Shown: piece by piece, positions 10,252 to 24,400 of the stretch
How positions within the stretch are numbered: the stretch's first letter is position 1
How the letters are laid out: every line of letters starts with the position of its first letter
Program-made: the position numbers and the translations under genes
Notes under the pieces: generated by a model
What the model saw: only the letters and a program-made list of their open reading frames with translations
Databases searched by the model: none
Told to the model about the DNA's origin: nothing
Assembly (NCBI GenBank): GCA_029962745.1
Contig: CM057157.1
Coordinates: 31,787,234 to 31,851,233, forward strand
Length of the DNA: 64,000 bases
Direction: 5' to 3'
Source: Echinometra lucunter
Lineage: Eukaryota > Echinodermata > Echinoidea > Camarodonta > Echinometridae

Positions 10252-12780
10252 GTAAGTTAAACTGTGATTTCTTCTAATTTTCTTATATAAAAAAAAAAAA
10301 GAAAGAAAATAAAAACTTAAAGAACTTCAGAGATGATTTGAAATTTTGATATAAATGTTATAAAACCTTATGGAATATTTGATATGTACTTTTGAAGAAG
10401 AATGCAAGTATCCTAAAAACGTTATTTTGCAAGTTTACGTAACAGCTAAATCATACTTTGTAAATGATGTTCTTGAATGTGATTTTAACCTCAAGTGTGT
10501 TAATAGAAAATTCAAACAAATCTTTATCAATTATAATATGACATGTAAAATGAAAATAACTTAACATTTGACATGTTTGATGTTATTGTTAGGATATATG
10601 GTAGAAAGATTCTTGATTTTGTTTTTAATTTTAGATGGTTCCAAGATTGGGATAAGTTCCAAGATCGGGATCATTTCCAAGATCGAGATAATTTCCAGGA
10701 TCGGGACATTTTCCAAGGTCGGGCCGTTTTGAAGATTGGGCTATTTTGTTCCTACGAAGGTCGGTGAATATTATTGCTTTAGGCTGACGTCTTTGATGGA
10801 GATTTTTTTTTGGCCAACGATTACGAGATAAGTTGTCGTAAAGAACAGTGAGAGGGAAAGCAGAAGAATATTTTTATTTCAAGATGTGAACGTGGGTTTT
10901 TTTTTTTGAAGTCTTGCAGATTGACTGTTGGATTCAGAGATACAGACAAAACATTTTGAAACAAGATGAGGGAACAGTTGATAGTGAAAGGGTTGTTATT
11001 TTAAATTTTTGCATCATTGTAAGATTTTATGATTTCAGATGTAGTCTTGAGCTGGAGATGTGGAAATGTAGTCAGAGGTTAGTTGGGGAGAAGTTGAAAT
11101 TCAGATATTTGAATATTTTTTTTAAGTGTGATCAGTAAATTCAGTAATTGAGAGATATTAAGTGAAAATGAAGGTGGATCAGTACAGGGTCCTTTCATGG
11201 GAATGTTTAGAAGAGTTGTGATTGCATACGGAAATGAAACAAGGGTTTAATTAATATTTTTGGAGGTTATTGGAGGTGATAGTGTGATACATTGGAAAAT
11301 TGAAATTGGTTTAATTGTGATTAGATCAGTACAGGATCTTTTCAGGGATAAGTTAAGTATTTGTTGGTATAGAGACAAGGTCAGAGTTGGAACTGGATAT
11401 GGTGGATTGGATCAATGCAGGATCCTTTGCTTATTTGTCACATTGAATTTCATGGTTGTGAAACAGAGTAATAATTTGAGGTAATATACTTTGTCGTTTT
11501 CGAGGTGTTGAAATATTTTTTTTTTATGTTTGACAATACTGAATTTCGAAGAGAGATGTTTTGATATTCGAGGGTTTTTTTCGTACACTGAAATAAATTG
11601 TAAATCTATTTTGACTGGTACAAGCCGAGTTTTATCTGGAATTTTATTTGAGTCCACCCATGTGACAATGGCGCAATATAAGACAGTATAAATATTACGA
11701 CATCACTCAAGAATAGTCATTCTGACGGTTTAGTCTTTTATTGTGGAGAGCCTTCTTTGTATTCTCAACACATATCAGACTGAAATGACCATGTGCGTCA
11801 AAGCCGTCAATCCGTATCATAATTTCAGATGGACTCTGTCCAAAAACTTGCTGACAAGACCAGTTGGTACAATAAACCATTGCTTATTTTCAACAATTTT
11901 CCTTGGGTCCGACATACATTAAATGTTATATATTCATCATCCTCTTCTTGTTTGTCTCTAAGAATATTAGACAGCAAGAAAAATAATCATTTGAATTATG
12001 ATTTGTGCAAAGCAAAATATTTGTGTAAAGTGATACTGTATCAAGATAAACACAAAATACCAAAAGGATCATAAACAAAAGCACTTAAACTCAAGTGCCA
12101 AACGTTGCAACGAATTATACTTTGCTCATTTTGAGCCCCCATAAACATGATAAATAAATTTTAAAGAAGACCACATATTTTATCCGTCGGATAACGATAC
12201 AGCAGTATTTCCTGCTCTAGAATACCTAGTTCACCCTTTTTGTTTTAAAAAAGTCGGTTCTTGAAGTTACCTTGATTCAGAGGCTTTCTTTGCTCGAACA
12301 AATAAAACAGTCTCGCTTGTCTACAGATTATTCTTAGAATTTTATCTCATATTCTATTGAAGGAAGATCTTAATGACAAACATAGATGTTTGTATCTATC
12401 GTTTTATGCTGGCAGACCTTCTGTACGGTCGTTGATTTGAAGGTAGTCATTAAATACAAATATCATATCCTTACTGATTGTTGGTCACCATAGCCCCCCC
12501 CCCCCCCCCTACATCCTTCCTCGGTCAAAATCAGTTTAAATGCCGTCGAGTATTATCTGGGAGTTGTAACTGTTTAGGGGAATAGTTGTACATGCCATGA
12601 ATTAGATTATTTTGGTTGTTGTCTGATTGATAATTACCTTGAATTATTACACTTTAATAGGTGGTAGTTGTCAAGGAGATGTCCTAGAGGATGGTTGTCC
12701 TTGGGCCCAGGTTCTTGATTATATTATCCATGGGCCAGAATATTTCTGAAATTGGTATATCAACCTTCCAGGTTTTTTTT
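10252..12780. other. No recognisable gene; minisatellite and cryptic exons possible
   Basis: Contains the 18-bp minisatellite at 10636-10745 and several TTTCAG|ATG acceptor-like sites (11038, 11829), but no open frame continues between them. A C run is at about 12496-12509 and a T run at about 12773-12790. Confidence 0.4.
10636..10745 (+). repeat. 18-bp minisatellite
   Basis: About five to six copies of AAGATCGGGATCATTTCC with substitutions. As 18 is a multiple of three, one frame reads repeated FQDRDx hexapeptides inside a 64-residue ORF. A TTAATTTTAG acceptor-like site lies directly in front. There is no independent sign of coding. Confidence 0.7.
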
Positions 12781-13006
12781 TTTTTTTTTTGATATGATGA
12801 ATCATTCTTATCCTATTTTTCTCATATGTTTTCTAAATCAAACATAGACCCTAGATATGGTAACAGTTATAGTGAGTCAAGTGAACAAGCAAAAACAAAA
12901 AAAGAAGAAGAAGAAAAAAAAAAAACACCAAATGGAATATATTCATTCAGGATAAAAATAAAAACATATCTATTTATGGCCAAGGGGCCGCAGTTTAGAC
13001 CAGGGG

Positions 13007-13018
13007 GTAGTTGTGTGT

Positions 13019-13049
<31 letters not shown>

Positions 13050-13890
13050 GTGGAGGTATTTGTCCTAGAGAATGGTTTCCCAAGGGAATAATTGTGTGGG
13101 AGTACTTCTCCAGGGGTATTTGTCTGGGGGTAGTTGTCGGAAGGGGGGGGGGGGTAGTTGCCTTTGAGGGTGGTTGCCCTGGGGGTAGTTGTCTGGGGGT
13201 ACTTGTCCAGGGGGTACTTGTCCGAGAGTTGTCCAGGGTATAGTTGTCGTAAAGGGTGGTTGCCCTAGGGGGTAGTTGTTTTTGGGGTAGTTGTCCTAGA
13301 GGGTAATTGTCGTAGGGGGTAGTTGCCTGAGGGGTAGTTGTCTGGGGGGTAGTTGTCCTAGAGAGAATTTGTCAGAGGGGGGTAGTTGTCCTAGGGGGTA
13401 GTTGTCTGGGGGTAGTTGTCCTAGAGGGTGGTTGTCCTAGGGGGTAGTTGTCTGGGGGGTAGTTGACCGGGGGTAGTTGTCCTAGATGGTGGTTGTCCTA
13501 AGGGGTAGTTGTCTGGGCGGGGGGGGTAGTTGACTGGGGGTAGTTTCCTAGAGGGTGGTTGTCCTAGGGGGTAGTTGTCTGGGGGTAGTTGACCGGAGGG
13601 TAGTTGTCCTAGAGGGTGGTATTCCTAGGGGGTAGTTGTCGGGGGGGGGGGGGGGGGGGGGTGGTTGACCGAGGATAGTTGTCCTAGGGGGTAGTTGTCA
13701 GGGGGTGCTTGTCTGGGGGTACTTGTCCTAGAGGGTAGTTGCCCTAGGGGTGATTAGCTGGGGGGGTAATCATCCTAGAGGGTATCTGTCCCGGGGGGTA
13801 GTCGTCCTAGGGGGTGGTAGCCCTAGAGGGTAGTTACCATAGGGGTGGTTTTCTGGGGGAGGATGTCCTGGGGGTAGGTGTCCGGATACA
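13007..13890 (+). repeat. G-rich minisatellite (GGGGGTAGTTGTCCTAGAG-like)
   Basis: About 880 bp of irregular 17-21 bp units based on GGGGTAGTTGTCCTAGGG, opened by a (GT)n tract and broken by pure G runs (for example 13641-13661). Runs of four or more G recur nearly every unit on the plus strand, so G-quadruplex formation is expected. The ORFs 12826-13243 are artefacts of it. Confidence 0.85.
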
Positions 13891-14020
13891 GTCAAAAGTA
13901 ATCAACACTGAATCAAGTAAGTTGTTAATCTCTTTGAGCATACTTCTCGCATCAATATTCAACATTGAATCAAGTAAGTTGTTAAACTCTTTGAGCATAC
14001 TTCTCACATCAGTGCACATT
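13890..14020. repeat. Two-copy tandem repeat of about 66 bp
   Basis: GAATCAAGTAAGTTGTTAA and CTCTTTGAGCATACTTCTC occur twice in direct order at about 13908-13950 and 13973-14010, with few differences. Confidence 0.75.
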
Positions 14021-14340
14021 ATCAATTAAATATATAACTAACGTTCTCCTTGACCACTGTACCAGTGAAACTGAAAAATAGCTAATCTGCTTAAGTGATA
14101 TCTATAAAATGCAGTATCAATACTGTACTGAAGAAAGCAGAATGTAAAGAAAATATCAAAAGAACAATTGTACTTATTTCTCCTACATTAATTGAACATG
14201 TATAAAGTTAAACAGGTGAAAGGAATGATCGTGACACTTATCATTATGATTAAAATGAATCAGATGAACTTCATGTTCATAGTTTCAAAAAGGGCACTCA
14301 AGTTTTCCATGTATGGAAATGCGTCATCTTCTTTGATTGG

Positions 14341-15040
14341 CTGCTTTGAATATGCTAACCTCTGAAGATTTGTACGAGTGTTATGTAATAGAATTCCTAA
14401 ATCATACGAATAATAATGAAGTATAATTAGAATTCCATCTAATAATAATAAGTAAAAGTCGAAGAAGTCCCGCCCTTTATCCTCTCACATTGTTTCGATT
14501 TCCCTCCCTGATTCACAGAAGCTGACAAACGGTTGCTTTTGTGTCTTCTCATATTTCCTCCAGGCGAAATGTGCAGTATTCTTCAATATTATTCGCAAAC
14601 AACTGTTTTCAGAGCATTCAATCAAATAAAATGTCCGCAATGTACTTTGTACATTTTCATTTCTCTTAGATTTTGAACAACACATTGATTGACAGTTTAC
14701 TATCGTGTGAAAGAATCAAGTGTGAAATACAATGAATGATAATTCTTTCAAACAACACAAAATGATTCCTTTTGACAAGAAAGTATTTTCATTTGTCCTT
14801 TTCTATATATATCTTTCCACTTTTTCACTTTGAACGATGAATACCTCTCGAGACACCGGCCTTGTATAGGGGTTCGGCCAATACCTCATTTGAATTTTAA
14901 ATTACTTAGAATTCCTTTGTGTGATTCCACTGCCGGAACACCTGGGATATGCTAACCTCTTCAACTTGTACTTCTTATTATTAAATAGAATTCTAATTAT
15001 ACTTTATTATTATTTGGATAATTTAGGAATTATAATAGAG
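14341..15040. mobile_element. MITE-like element with inverted ends
   Basis: ATGCTAACCTCTGAAGATTT near 14350 and ATGCTAACCTCTTCAACTTG near 14950 begin related segments. AATAATGAAGTATAATTAGA (about 14410) pairs with TCTAATTATACTTTATTATT (about 14992). Its 14835-14960 part recurs inverted at 5150-5275. No coding region is seen. Confidence 0.55.
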
Positions 15041-15344
15041 GCTAGGATTTCATTTTAGGGGGGACTGTAGTGAGCACACAAAGCGTGCAAATTACATATT
15101 GAGTGCATGGAGCATGCTTCCAATGGGGGACGGTGCAGGGAGGGGTTTCTTGTCACCTTGTTTGCTCCTGCTCTTCCTATGTTCTCTTACCTTTTTATCT
15201 CCTTGATCACACTTTCCCCCCCTCTTTTTTGCTGCTTTTGGGGGCGACGGCCCCCACCACCCCCTGACTATGCAGGTGCATTATAAGGAAGAAGGCATCA
15301 TCCTTTCTCAAAACAATTTAGAAAAGATAACAAAGTACAAGTAC

Positions 15345-15451
15345 CTTCATATGTTTTCAGCTTTCTGATCTTCTTAAATTTCCTTGCTATATCTGCTAAC
15401 ACTCTGTCAATGTCATCACAAGGTTCCGGCAAGTTGTATACATCTACATAC
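15345..15451 (-). CDS. MTG1: MTG1 exon, C-terminal helical region
   Basis: 107-bp exon, acceptor TTTCACTGCAG, donor GTACTTG. It encodes YVDVYNLPEPCDDIDRVLAD followed by a basic stretch IARKFKKIRKLKTYE, matching the FGYVQHYGL..NVERVL region of MTG1. It ends in phase 1 with no stop, so at least one more exon (about 35 residues, ending near FRxGxxGxxxLD in the family) is expected at lower coordinates. None was recognised down to position 1. Confidence 0.85.
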
Positions 15452-18400
15452 CTGCAGTGAAATACAAACATATAAAGTGTGAGTCTTGTAGTGTATCAAG
15501 ATAGAAACAGAAGAGTATCAACAACAACAAAAAAAAAAAAAAAAAAAAAAAAAGAGGCCCAAGCTAATGCCTACAGACTTACCTAATAGAATGAGTAAAA
15601 TTTACTTTGAGATTCTCTGAAGTGCACACAATGAAGCAAAACAACTGGTGAAAACAAATGCATAAATGCATATATTGCATTTTTACACTCCATAGGATAC
15701 ACATGCACATATAATGCTCCACATCGCATAGAGCAGATAATAGGGGCATTCACATACGAGGTAAAAGGTGAGTTTCAAAAATCAATTATATTTCACTAAT
15801 CGTTGAGATTATAATCATGATTCAACTCTAAGTAAGAAGTGTGATTTTTAAAGAATAATGACAATTATCTGCAGTGCACTGTGCTTGTGAAGAGAATTGA
15901 GATTCAAAAATCTCTTTTTTTTAATCCCATCATTCTAAGCATGTCAACGTAAAACATCCAGTTTGTTCTCTGCGACGTCCATTCCCATCTTGTTCACTGT
16001 GTCATCATCAGCGTTTCAAGTCCATTTGTCCCACTTTGTGGGTTTGAACATTTCATCTCCCTAATGGCAACTCTCCAAGCTTTCCTATCTGTGGGATCCA
16101 TATGGCAATACCAGATGTTTTGGCATCTTCTTCTACGGTTTTTCTCCAAGTTTTTTCTGGGTCTCCCATGAGGCCTTCTTCCAGTAACCGGAAAGTTGAA
16201 AGCCCTCTGGAGCCAGTGTGTTGCCTCTCTCCTGGCCACATGTCCATACCATCTAAGCCACTTATCCTCAGAACCTGTGCCACCCTAACCAGGCCCAAAG
16301 ACTGAAGGAGGACTTCATTCCTTGTTCTTTAATGTGATGATGTCCTACACATCCAAATTACTTGTGTCAGGGAAAAAAATACACGGAAGCTGAAAGCAAT
16401 TTCGCTCCAGTGAGCTATCTAAGAGCTCTGGTAACACAAATTACCAGAGCGAAAATTTTGGAATATGTATGGAAAAAACGCTCTCGTAGGCCTCTCTAAA
16501 TATGGACTAAACTACAGTAACGATAGAGATATGCACTGAAAAAGTAGCTCTGGTAAAACAGAAAATAGCTCTCCTGAAAAAAAATTACGAGAGCAATTTA
16601 TTTTGTTAAATAACTGAAAAGAACTCTCTCGAAAAAAAAGTAATTTTTTGGGCTGCTGTGTGTGCATGACATCACAACTTTGTTTTTTACATGCATATTC
16701 ATCTATCCGCAATCGTTTTTTCATCATTCAGAGTGCAATTTTCCCTGAGTAAACGGTCACAAATAAAATTGAAATTTGGATCACACTTCAAATTAAATCC
16801 AATTTTTTCTGTTTGAATAGTTGACACAGTCAGTCCGCCGGTCCACAAAAAGTGGCTTCTTTCACGTAACTGGTACGCAAGAACAGAACAGGCTCTGCAT
16901 ATTTAATGAGTTAGAACCTGTCAGAATATCACTTTCATTTTGGCCCTTGCTGCTCTAATACTTTATCAAATTTGATGTTTTTGATATCTATGTAAAGATG
17001 AATAATCAATCTCTTATGTCATGTGTTTAAATTTAATGAAAAATTTGGAAGAAGAGGTGAAATTGTTGATCTAAAAAACAATACAAAAATGATTTTTTAG
17101 CCTGCAAAGTTGCCATTTTGTAAGGCATTTTATACTTGAGCCCAAATAATTTTTACATGACCAAAAAGCTGAATATTTATGCTTTATGAAAATACCAATT
17201 TTAACACATGATGCAATTTAATCGGGTCAAGAGCACACTTTACACAGACCAAGTGCAATTATCAGCCCCAAACCATAAATACTGTTCTGTGATTGGTCCA
17301 TTCAGGGGGGCATTTCATCAACATTTGTTGTCTGACAAGTTGTCAGATCTGACATCTTTCCTTGATTTTGATTGGCTGAGAAGCATCGTTACTATGGCAA
17401 CTGTCGGATAAAACAGACTTTGTCGGATAAAACATCCGACAAGTCCTTTCATGAAACGCTCCCCAGATCACACACTCATCCTGAAATCCTAAGGTCACTT
17501 GCTTAGTCACTGAAGGTCACAATCCCCATGCGGTAGGTAATCTGTTCAAAACAACCGCACTGGCATGTTTCTGGCCTTATTCAGCCTATCAGAACACTGG
17601 ATTTCATGCTGATCAAAAAATCAAGAAATCTCGTCCTGAACTTCGTTGGGAAAAGTGTGCTCTTGACCTGATTAAAAGGTGCCCCACATTAAGAGTGGTA
17701 GTTTTAGAAAATACAGACTTTCAGCTTTAGTCTGATGTAAATATTATTTGGGCTCAAAATAAAAAGTTTTGCACAATCTGCAAGAGAAATGAGAGGAAGA
17801 GAAATGTGTTCTGAAGCATCTTTTTTTCACCCTAATTTACACATATTTCCTCAAATATGTTATCAAAATGAATGCAAAAATGTAAAACTGTGATATTTAC
17901 TCTTTTCAATGGTGTATCAACCAATGATTTCACTTGATGATAAAGTAGTTAAATTCTTCCAGAAATAAAGTCTCATAATTCATGAGATTTGATAGGGTGG
18001 AAAATTTGGCCACGAGAGCATTTACGTGAATTCTGCTTATTTGCTCATTAGCATACAGACCTGCGGACTGGCCGGACAAAAAAATTGAAATTTGGATTGC
18101 AATTTGAATTGCAATTCAAATTTTAATTCCCCTTGTGTGTGAATGCATCTATTGACAGATATCATCTCCCGACATCAATATGGGAGACAACGATGTTGGG
18201 GCATAAACTTCCGGTTCCGTTCAATAGAAGACATCTTTAGGTGTTGTTCTGGGCTACTCCTCTCCCTGCACGCTTTATCATAACTGAAATTGTTCCAATT
18301 GAAATATCATCTGATAAAACTGTATCCTTATTAAAATACCAGTGAATACTTGGAACACATTTATGAGGTTTATTAACTTCAAAGCTGTCTTTCCTGCAAA

Positions 18401-21400
18401 GAAGAGTTTTCCAAGCCTTCCGCTTGACCACGGTCCGCTTATCCACGGATATCTTGCATAATTTCTGTTTTGCATTATCAGCCCATCATTAGGCAACTTC
18501 ACTGAAGAATCCCATTTAAATATCGACTGTATGAAAACAAGATTATTCGCTAGATTCAGACAAAAAGGGAATTTTTGCTAAGCTGACCACATCTACCAAA
18601 ACATTGCCAATGACACTCAAACTCGTACTGGCCAGAACCAGAAGCTCACTTCCGAACAATTACATGTCCAAAAATTAAGAGTGTAGCATGCATCCAGATT
18701 GGGAGAGCTATATGTGATAGGTAGTATTCTAAGATCATTGGGGGAAAATTGCTCTTTCCCAATCTACATGAGGAATAAAAAAAAGAGAGATTATTTACCC
18801 GAACTTCTGCAATTTATTCAAGGTGAAAAGTGTGTAGTCTGCAATCAACTCTGTCCCCACCATGTGATCTTGTAATGTCCCTGCAATACAACCCAACCGA
18901 ATATATGAGTTTATACAGTCAGTTTCATCACACATAATGGTCATCATATGTAAGACCAGATTAGATGATTAATATGTAACTAATGATTTTGAAAAAACGG
19001 CTTGTCTTTGTTCCAGAAATTGCTGACTATCAAGCTATGTGTTATTTTATGAATACATACATACAAACAAACTCAAATAAACTATGGTTCAATAAAATCA
19101 TGTCATAAATTAAATATAACAATTAAAGGGCTAAGAATGCTTTAAGCAGGGTAGTCAGCCAAAGTACTGAAAACATTTTTGAAGACTGACATGTCAAGTA
19201 GGTAGAGAAATAGCAGGGACAAGAAAAAAAAAAAAAAAGATCTTGCCCAGGGATACAAATGTTGAACCACAATTATCGTGATGGGGTTGAAAATAATGAA
19301 ATCTTTAGTCAAGTGTTCTATCTACTCCACTTCTTCATCTCAAATTTTATGAAAGCATTGTATATCATATCTTTCCCAACAGAGAGTTCTATTTATCAGC
19401 AGGACACAATTATCCAACACATTTTCTGGAACTAAAACAGTGCTCTTAACTGTATTGTCAGAGTGTTGCATCACAGTTCTTGAGAGTACAAAATGTTAAA
19501 TAAAACTTGAGAAACTTGAGACACCAAAATGTATTCAGACCGTTGGTATGCAACCATATCATTACGCATGCAGTTTTGACCAGGGGGATTATTCGGGGGG
19601 GGGGGGGGGGGGGGGGGGTGTTGTTTGTTTAGTCATTTGTTTAACATAAAAATCCAAAATGGCTGACAAGATCTCTACCATATTCTACGAGCAACATCAC
19701 CAGCATTCTCCATTGGTAGTTTGGTACTTACATTGTAGTCAAGAAGACAACAACACTCTCAACTGGTACTTACACAGTCACCAGCACTCTCAATTGGTAC
19801 TTATACAGTCATCAACACTCCATTAAGTACTTACCCTGCAGTCACCAACACTCTCCATTGGTACTTACGCAATCACCCACACTCTCCACTGGTACTTACA
19901 GTAATTAACCCTCTCCATTGGTACTTACAGAGTCACCATCACTCTCCATTGGTACTTACACTGTCACCATCACTCTTGATTGGTACTTACAGAGTCACCA
20001 ACACTCTCCATTGGCACTTACAGAGTCACCAGTCTCCATTGGTACTTACAGAGTCACCAACACTCTCCATTGGTACTTACAGAGTCACCAACACTCTCCA
20101 TTGGTACTTACACTGTCACCATCACTCTTGATTGTACTTACACTGTCACCATCACTCTTGATTGGTACTTACACTGTCACCATCACTCTTGATTGGTACT
20201 TACAAAGTCACCAACACTCTTGATTGGTACTTACAAAGTCACCAACACTCTTGATTGGTACTTACACTGTCACCATCACTCTTGATTGGTACTTACACTG
20301 TCACCATCACTCTTGATTGGTACTTACAAAGTCACCAACACTCTTGATTGGTACTTACAAAGTCACCAACACTCTTGATTGGTACTTACACTGTCACCAT
20401 CACTCTTGATTGGTACTTACACTGTCACCATCACTCTTGATTGGTACTTACACTGTCACCAACACTCTTGATTGGTACTTACACTGTCACCATCACTCTT
20501 GATTGGTACTTACACTGTCACCATCACTCTTGATTGGTACTTACAAAGTCACCAACACTCTTGATTGGTACTTACACTGTCACCATCACTCTTGATTGGT
20601 ACTTACACTGTCACCATCACTCTTGATTGGTACTTACAAAGTCACCAACACTCTTGATTGGTACTTACACTGTCACCATCACTCTTGATTGGTACTTACA
20701 CTGTCACCATCACTCTTGATTGGTACTTACAAAGTCACCAACACTCTTGATTGGTACTTACACTGTCACCATCACTCTTGATTGGTACTTACACTGTCAC
20801 CATCACTCTTGATTGGTACTTACAAAGTCACCAACACTCTCCATTGGCACTTACAGAGTCACCAGTCTCCATTGGTACTTACACTGTCACCATCACTCTT
20901 GATTGGTACTTACAAAGTCACCAACACTCTCCATTGGCACTTACAGAGTCACCAGTCTCCATTGGTACTTACAGAGTAACCAACACTCTCCATTGGTACT
21001 AACAGAGTCACCAACACTCTCACTCTCCATTGGTACTTACACTGTCACCATCACTCTTGATTGGTACTTACACTGTCACCATCACTCTTGATTGGTACTT
21101 ACACTGTCACCAACACTCTTGATTGGTACTTACACCGTCACCAACACTCTCCATTGGTACTTACACTGTCACCATCACTCTTGATTGGTACTTACAAAGT
21201 CACCAACACTCTCCATTGGCACTTACAGAGTCACCAGTCTCCATTGGTACTTACAGAGTAACCAACACTCTCCATTGGTACTTACAGAGTAACCAACACT
21301 CTCCATTGGTACTTACAGTCACCAACACTGTACACTGGTACTCACATAGTCAATAACATTCTCCACTGGCACTTAGATACCTTATCCAGAGTTGCGTCCG

Positions 21401-24400
21401 TCGGTTTTTAATCGTCTTTCCCAATCCCGTTGTTTTGTCTATGGAGGAACGGGAAGATAGAGGACCAAAAGACGCTGAGCAGGAAAAACGCTAAAGGCCA
21501 CGGTCAAATTGGGCTCAGGCTTATGATAAGAAGCCTTACACAGTCATCAACACTCTCCATTGGTACTGACATAGTCAATAACACTCTCCATTAGTACTTA
21601 CATAGTCAATAACACTCTGCAATGGTACTTTTGCAGTCACCAACACTATCCATTGGTACCTACAATGTAGTCTCCATTGGTATACACAGTCACCAACACT
21701 CTCCGTTGGTACTTACACCGTAGTCTCCACACTCTCCATTGGCATTTACACTGAAGTCACCAACACTCTCCAATGGTACTTACACAGTCACCAACACTAT
21801 CCATTGGTACCTACACTGTAGTCTCCATTGGTACTTACACAGTCATCAACACTCTCTATCAATTGGTACTTACGCATTCACCAGTCTCCATAAGTTTGGT
21901 ACTTACACTGTCACCATCACTCTTGATTGGTACTTACACTGTCACCATCACTCTTGATTGGTACTTACAAAGTCACCAACACTCTTGATTGGTACTTACA
22001 CTGTCACCATCACTCTTGATTGGTACTTACACTGTCACCATCACTCTTGATTGGTACTTACAAAGTCACCAACACTCTTGATTGGTACTTACACTGTCAC
22101 CATCACTCTTGACTGGTACTTACCAAAGACGTTTTAAATATATAGCTAGACAGAAAGCAGCACCCGCGGAAAGCATTACGCCTATGGGGTTAAGCCCCGC
22201 CCAGCTTTCGTCCATTAGAAGCCGAAAATAAGCCCTTCTAAATATTCATGAACCGAAATAAGCACCCTTGATTGGATTATAGCATCATGAATATGTATTT
22301 ATTCGATAATATCGTTCTCAAAATATGGTTATTCATTTGACCTTATTACGTCACAATCATGCAAATTTATGCATGACGTGCTTACTCGCACAAAGTTGGA
22401 GGTTTCTACTTCATAGAGAAAACGTGAGTACCACTGCAATTATGATTAAATATAAGACATTTGGCCATTTGATTCAAAATAGTTGGCTATTCTTCTTAAT
22501 CTACAATAATTTCTTTACAATTTGAAATAATTGCCAACAGCTGTTTCCGAAAGAGCTAGAAACAGTGTACTCTCGAACTTACAGTTTGGTTTTCATCGTC
22601 ATGAGCTAGATTGACCGCGGGTACCGTTCTCGCACCATGTACTCGAGGTAGCTCCCCCGGGCTAATGCCGGGGGCCATCTATGATAATTCTGGTGTTCAC
22701 GTTGACCGTTCTTGAACGGTTTTGATATTTAAGATTGTTCAAATCAGAAGTTTGGCGTCATGAAAAATCAAATTCAGACCTAGATTAAACAACAGGATTT
22801 TTGTGAGTGAACACTCCGGCAGAATTTATTAGATTATTACTAGACCGCTAGTGTGTGTAGGCTAGATCTAACGTTAGATCTAAATCAATAATGTTAATGT
22901 TATTTGGACTCGCTGAACAGTGACACTGTATTAACTGCAGACTGGAGAGCACACAATGAACACACTGTATACGTCGACGGCCCCGGTTGATTTGAAAGTG
23001 TTTGTAAGCCTTGTAAGCCTTTAACATTTGAAGTTGAAATAATTATTGAGTGAGCGTTACTTTAGTCTAGGTCTACTATCCACATTCATCAGTTTACAAG
23101 ATCTAACTTTAACAGTTATCAGAAATTCTGTTTAAAAAATCTAAAGTAGATCTGGACACACTTGTATAGTCTATAGAATCTAGACCTGTCTAGACCCCTA
23201 CTTGGAAGTTGGATCAAGTTGACTTTGTTATTTATTTTCATTTATGCACATTACCATCTTGAAATCTTGAAATCTTGTTCAACCTCTCAGTCTCACCCCA
23301 CCTCTTCTGAAGATAGAAAATGTTGCTGACTGCAGTTTGAAGTAATTATCAAATATTACATGGAAAATGTTGCAATCTGCTTTGTTGTAATAATGTTTTT
23401 TTTTTTTTTGTTTTTTGTTTTTTTTTGTTCCCACAGATGGAAATATTGGAACTGGAAGGCTGGAAGAATTCGACTGATGAACATCACTACATGTAATACA
23501 TGTATAGGCCCCAGGTGAAGCAGAGAATCCTCTGAAGTGACAGGTAACACAAATTTTCCAGAACACTTTTCTTTCTTATTCACATTATGATGATTATGAA
23601 TTTGAGGGCATTCTGGTAGAGCGTAGACGGTAATTATTTAGGCTAACGATTCCGGTTGATGCTTTTGCCATTTTGTTGCTCTTGAAAACTCCAAACATTT
23701 GAAGTTCAAACAATTATTGAATGACCATTAGTCTATGTCTAACTGTTGAATCTACCTAAGAATGACCACATTCTTCACTTGAAAAGTTGAGCTAAAACAG
23801 TTAAACTTCTGGAAGTCTCTTAAAATCTTGAGTAGATCTAGATTTGGACAAACTGTCACTTAGCCCTCTCACCCTACCCCCTTCCTTCTGAACATACATG
23901 TAGACAGAATATGCTACTGTGTGGATGCTATTCCATGTATATGATTTATTCAGTTTTATTCATAGTTTTTGTAATCATTTTTATTATTTCATTTAGGGGG
24001 GGGGGGCTATTCAGACACTTGTTTAATACATGTATGGTTTCTTTGTAGTCTGGTTAATGGCAGTTTACAATAGTCCTGTTCTATTTTGGTGGCAGAACTA
24101 AAACATTTTATGGGGGTGGATTACAGGCATATTATGTAAATGTTTGTAAGTCAATGGTAAGCTTTTCTATTTCTACATGAAGGAAATCTAAAATCTTGGA
24201 TGCACTATGAAAGGATAAGTAAAATTTGATAGAACTATAAATACTACATGTATATTTCAATTTAGTATCTCAGTCAGAAATGCATTACAACTTGGTACAG
24301 TGATATTGATTTTTAAATTTATTTTATTTTTATTATTTCATTTTTTTTTTTTTTTGTTCACACAGTTAGATATTGGAAAGCTGGAAGAATTATACTGATG

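Noticed and set aside
10573..10767. 64-residue protein with FQDRDx repeats
   Set aside because: Explained by an 18-bp minisatellite; no supporting exon context beyond one acceptor-like site.
13007..13890. Telomere-like or interstitial telomeric repeat
   Set aside because: Units are irregular 17-21 bp GGGGTAGTTGTCC words, not TTAGGG or a simple variant.
19918..21988. Long repetitive ORFs (VLTLSPSLLIGTY, HWYLQSHQHS) as a repeat protein
   Set aside because: They are the minisatellite read in rotating frames (31 is not a multiple of 3) and occur in all three plus frames; the same happens at 28121-29553.
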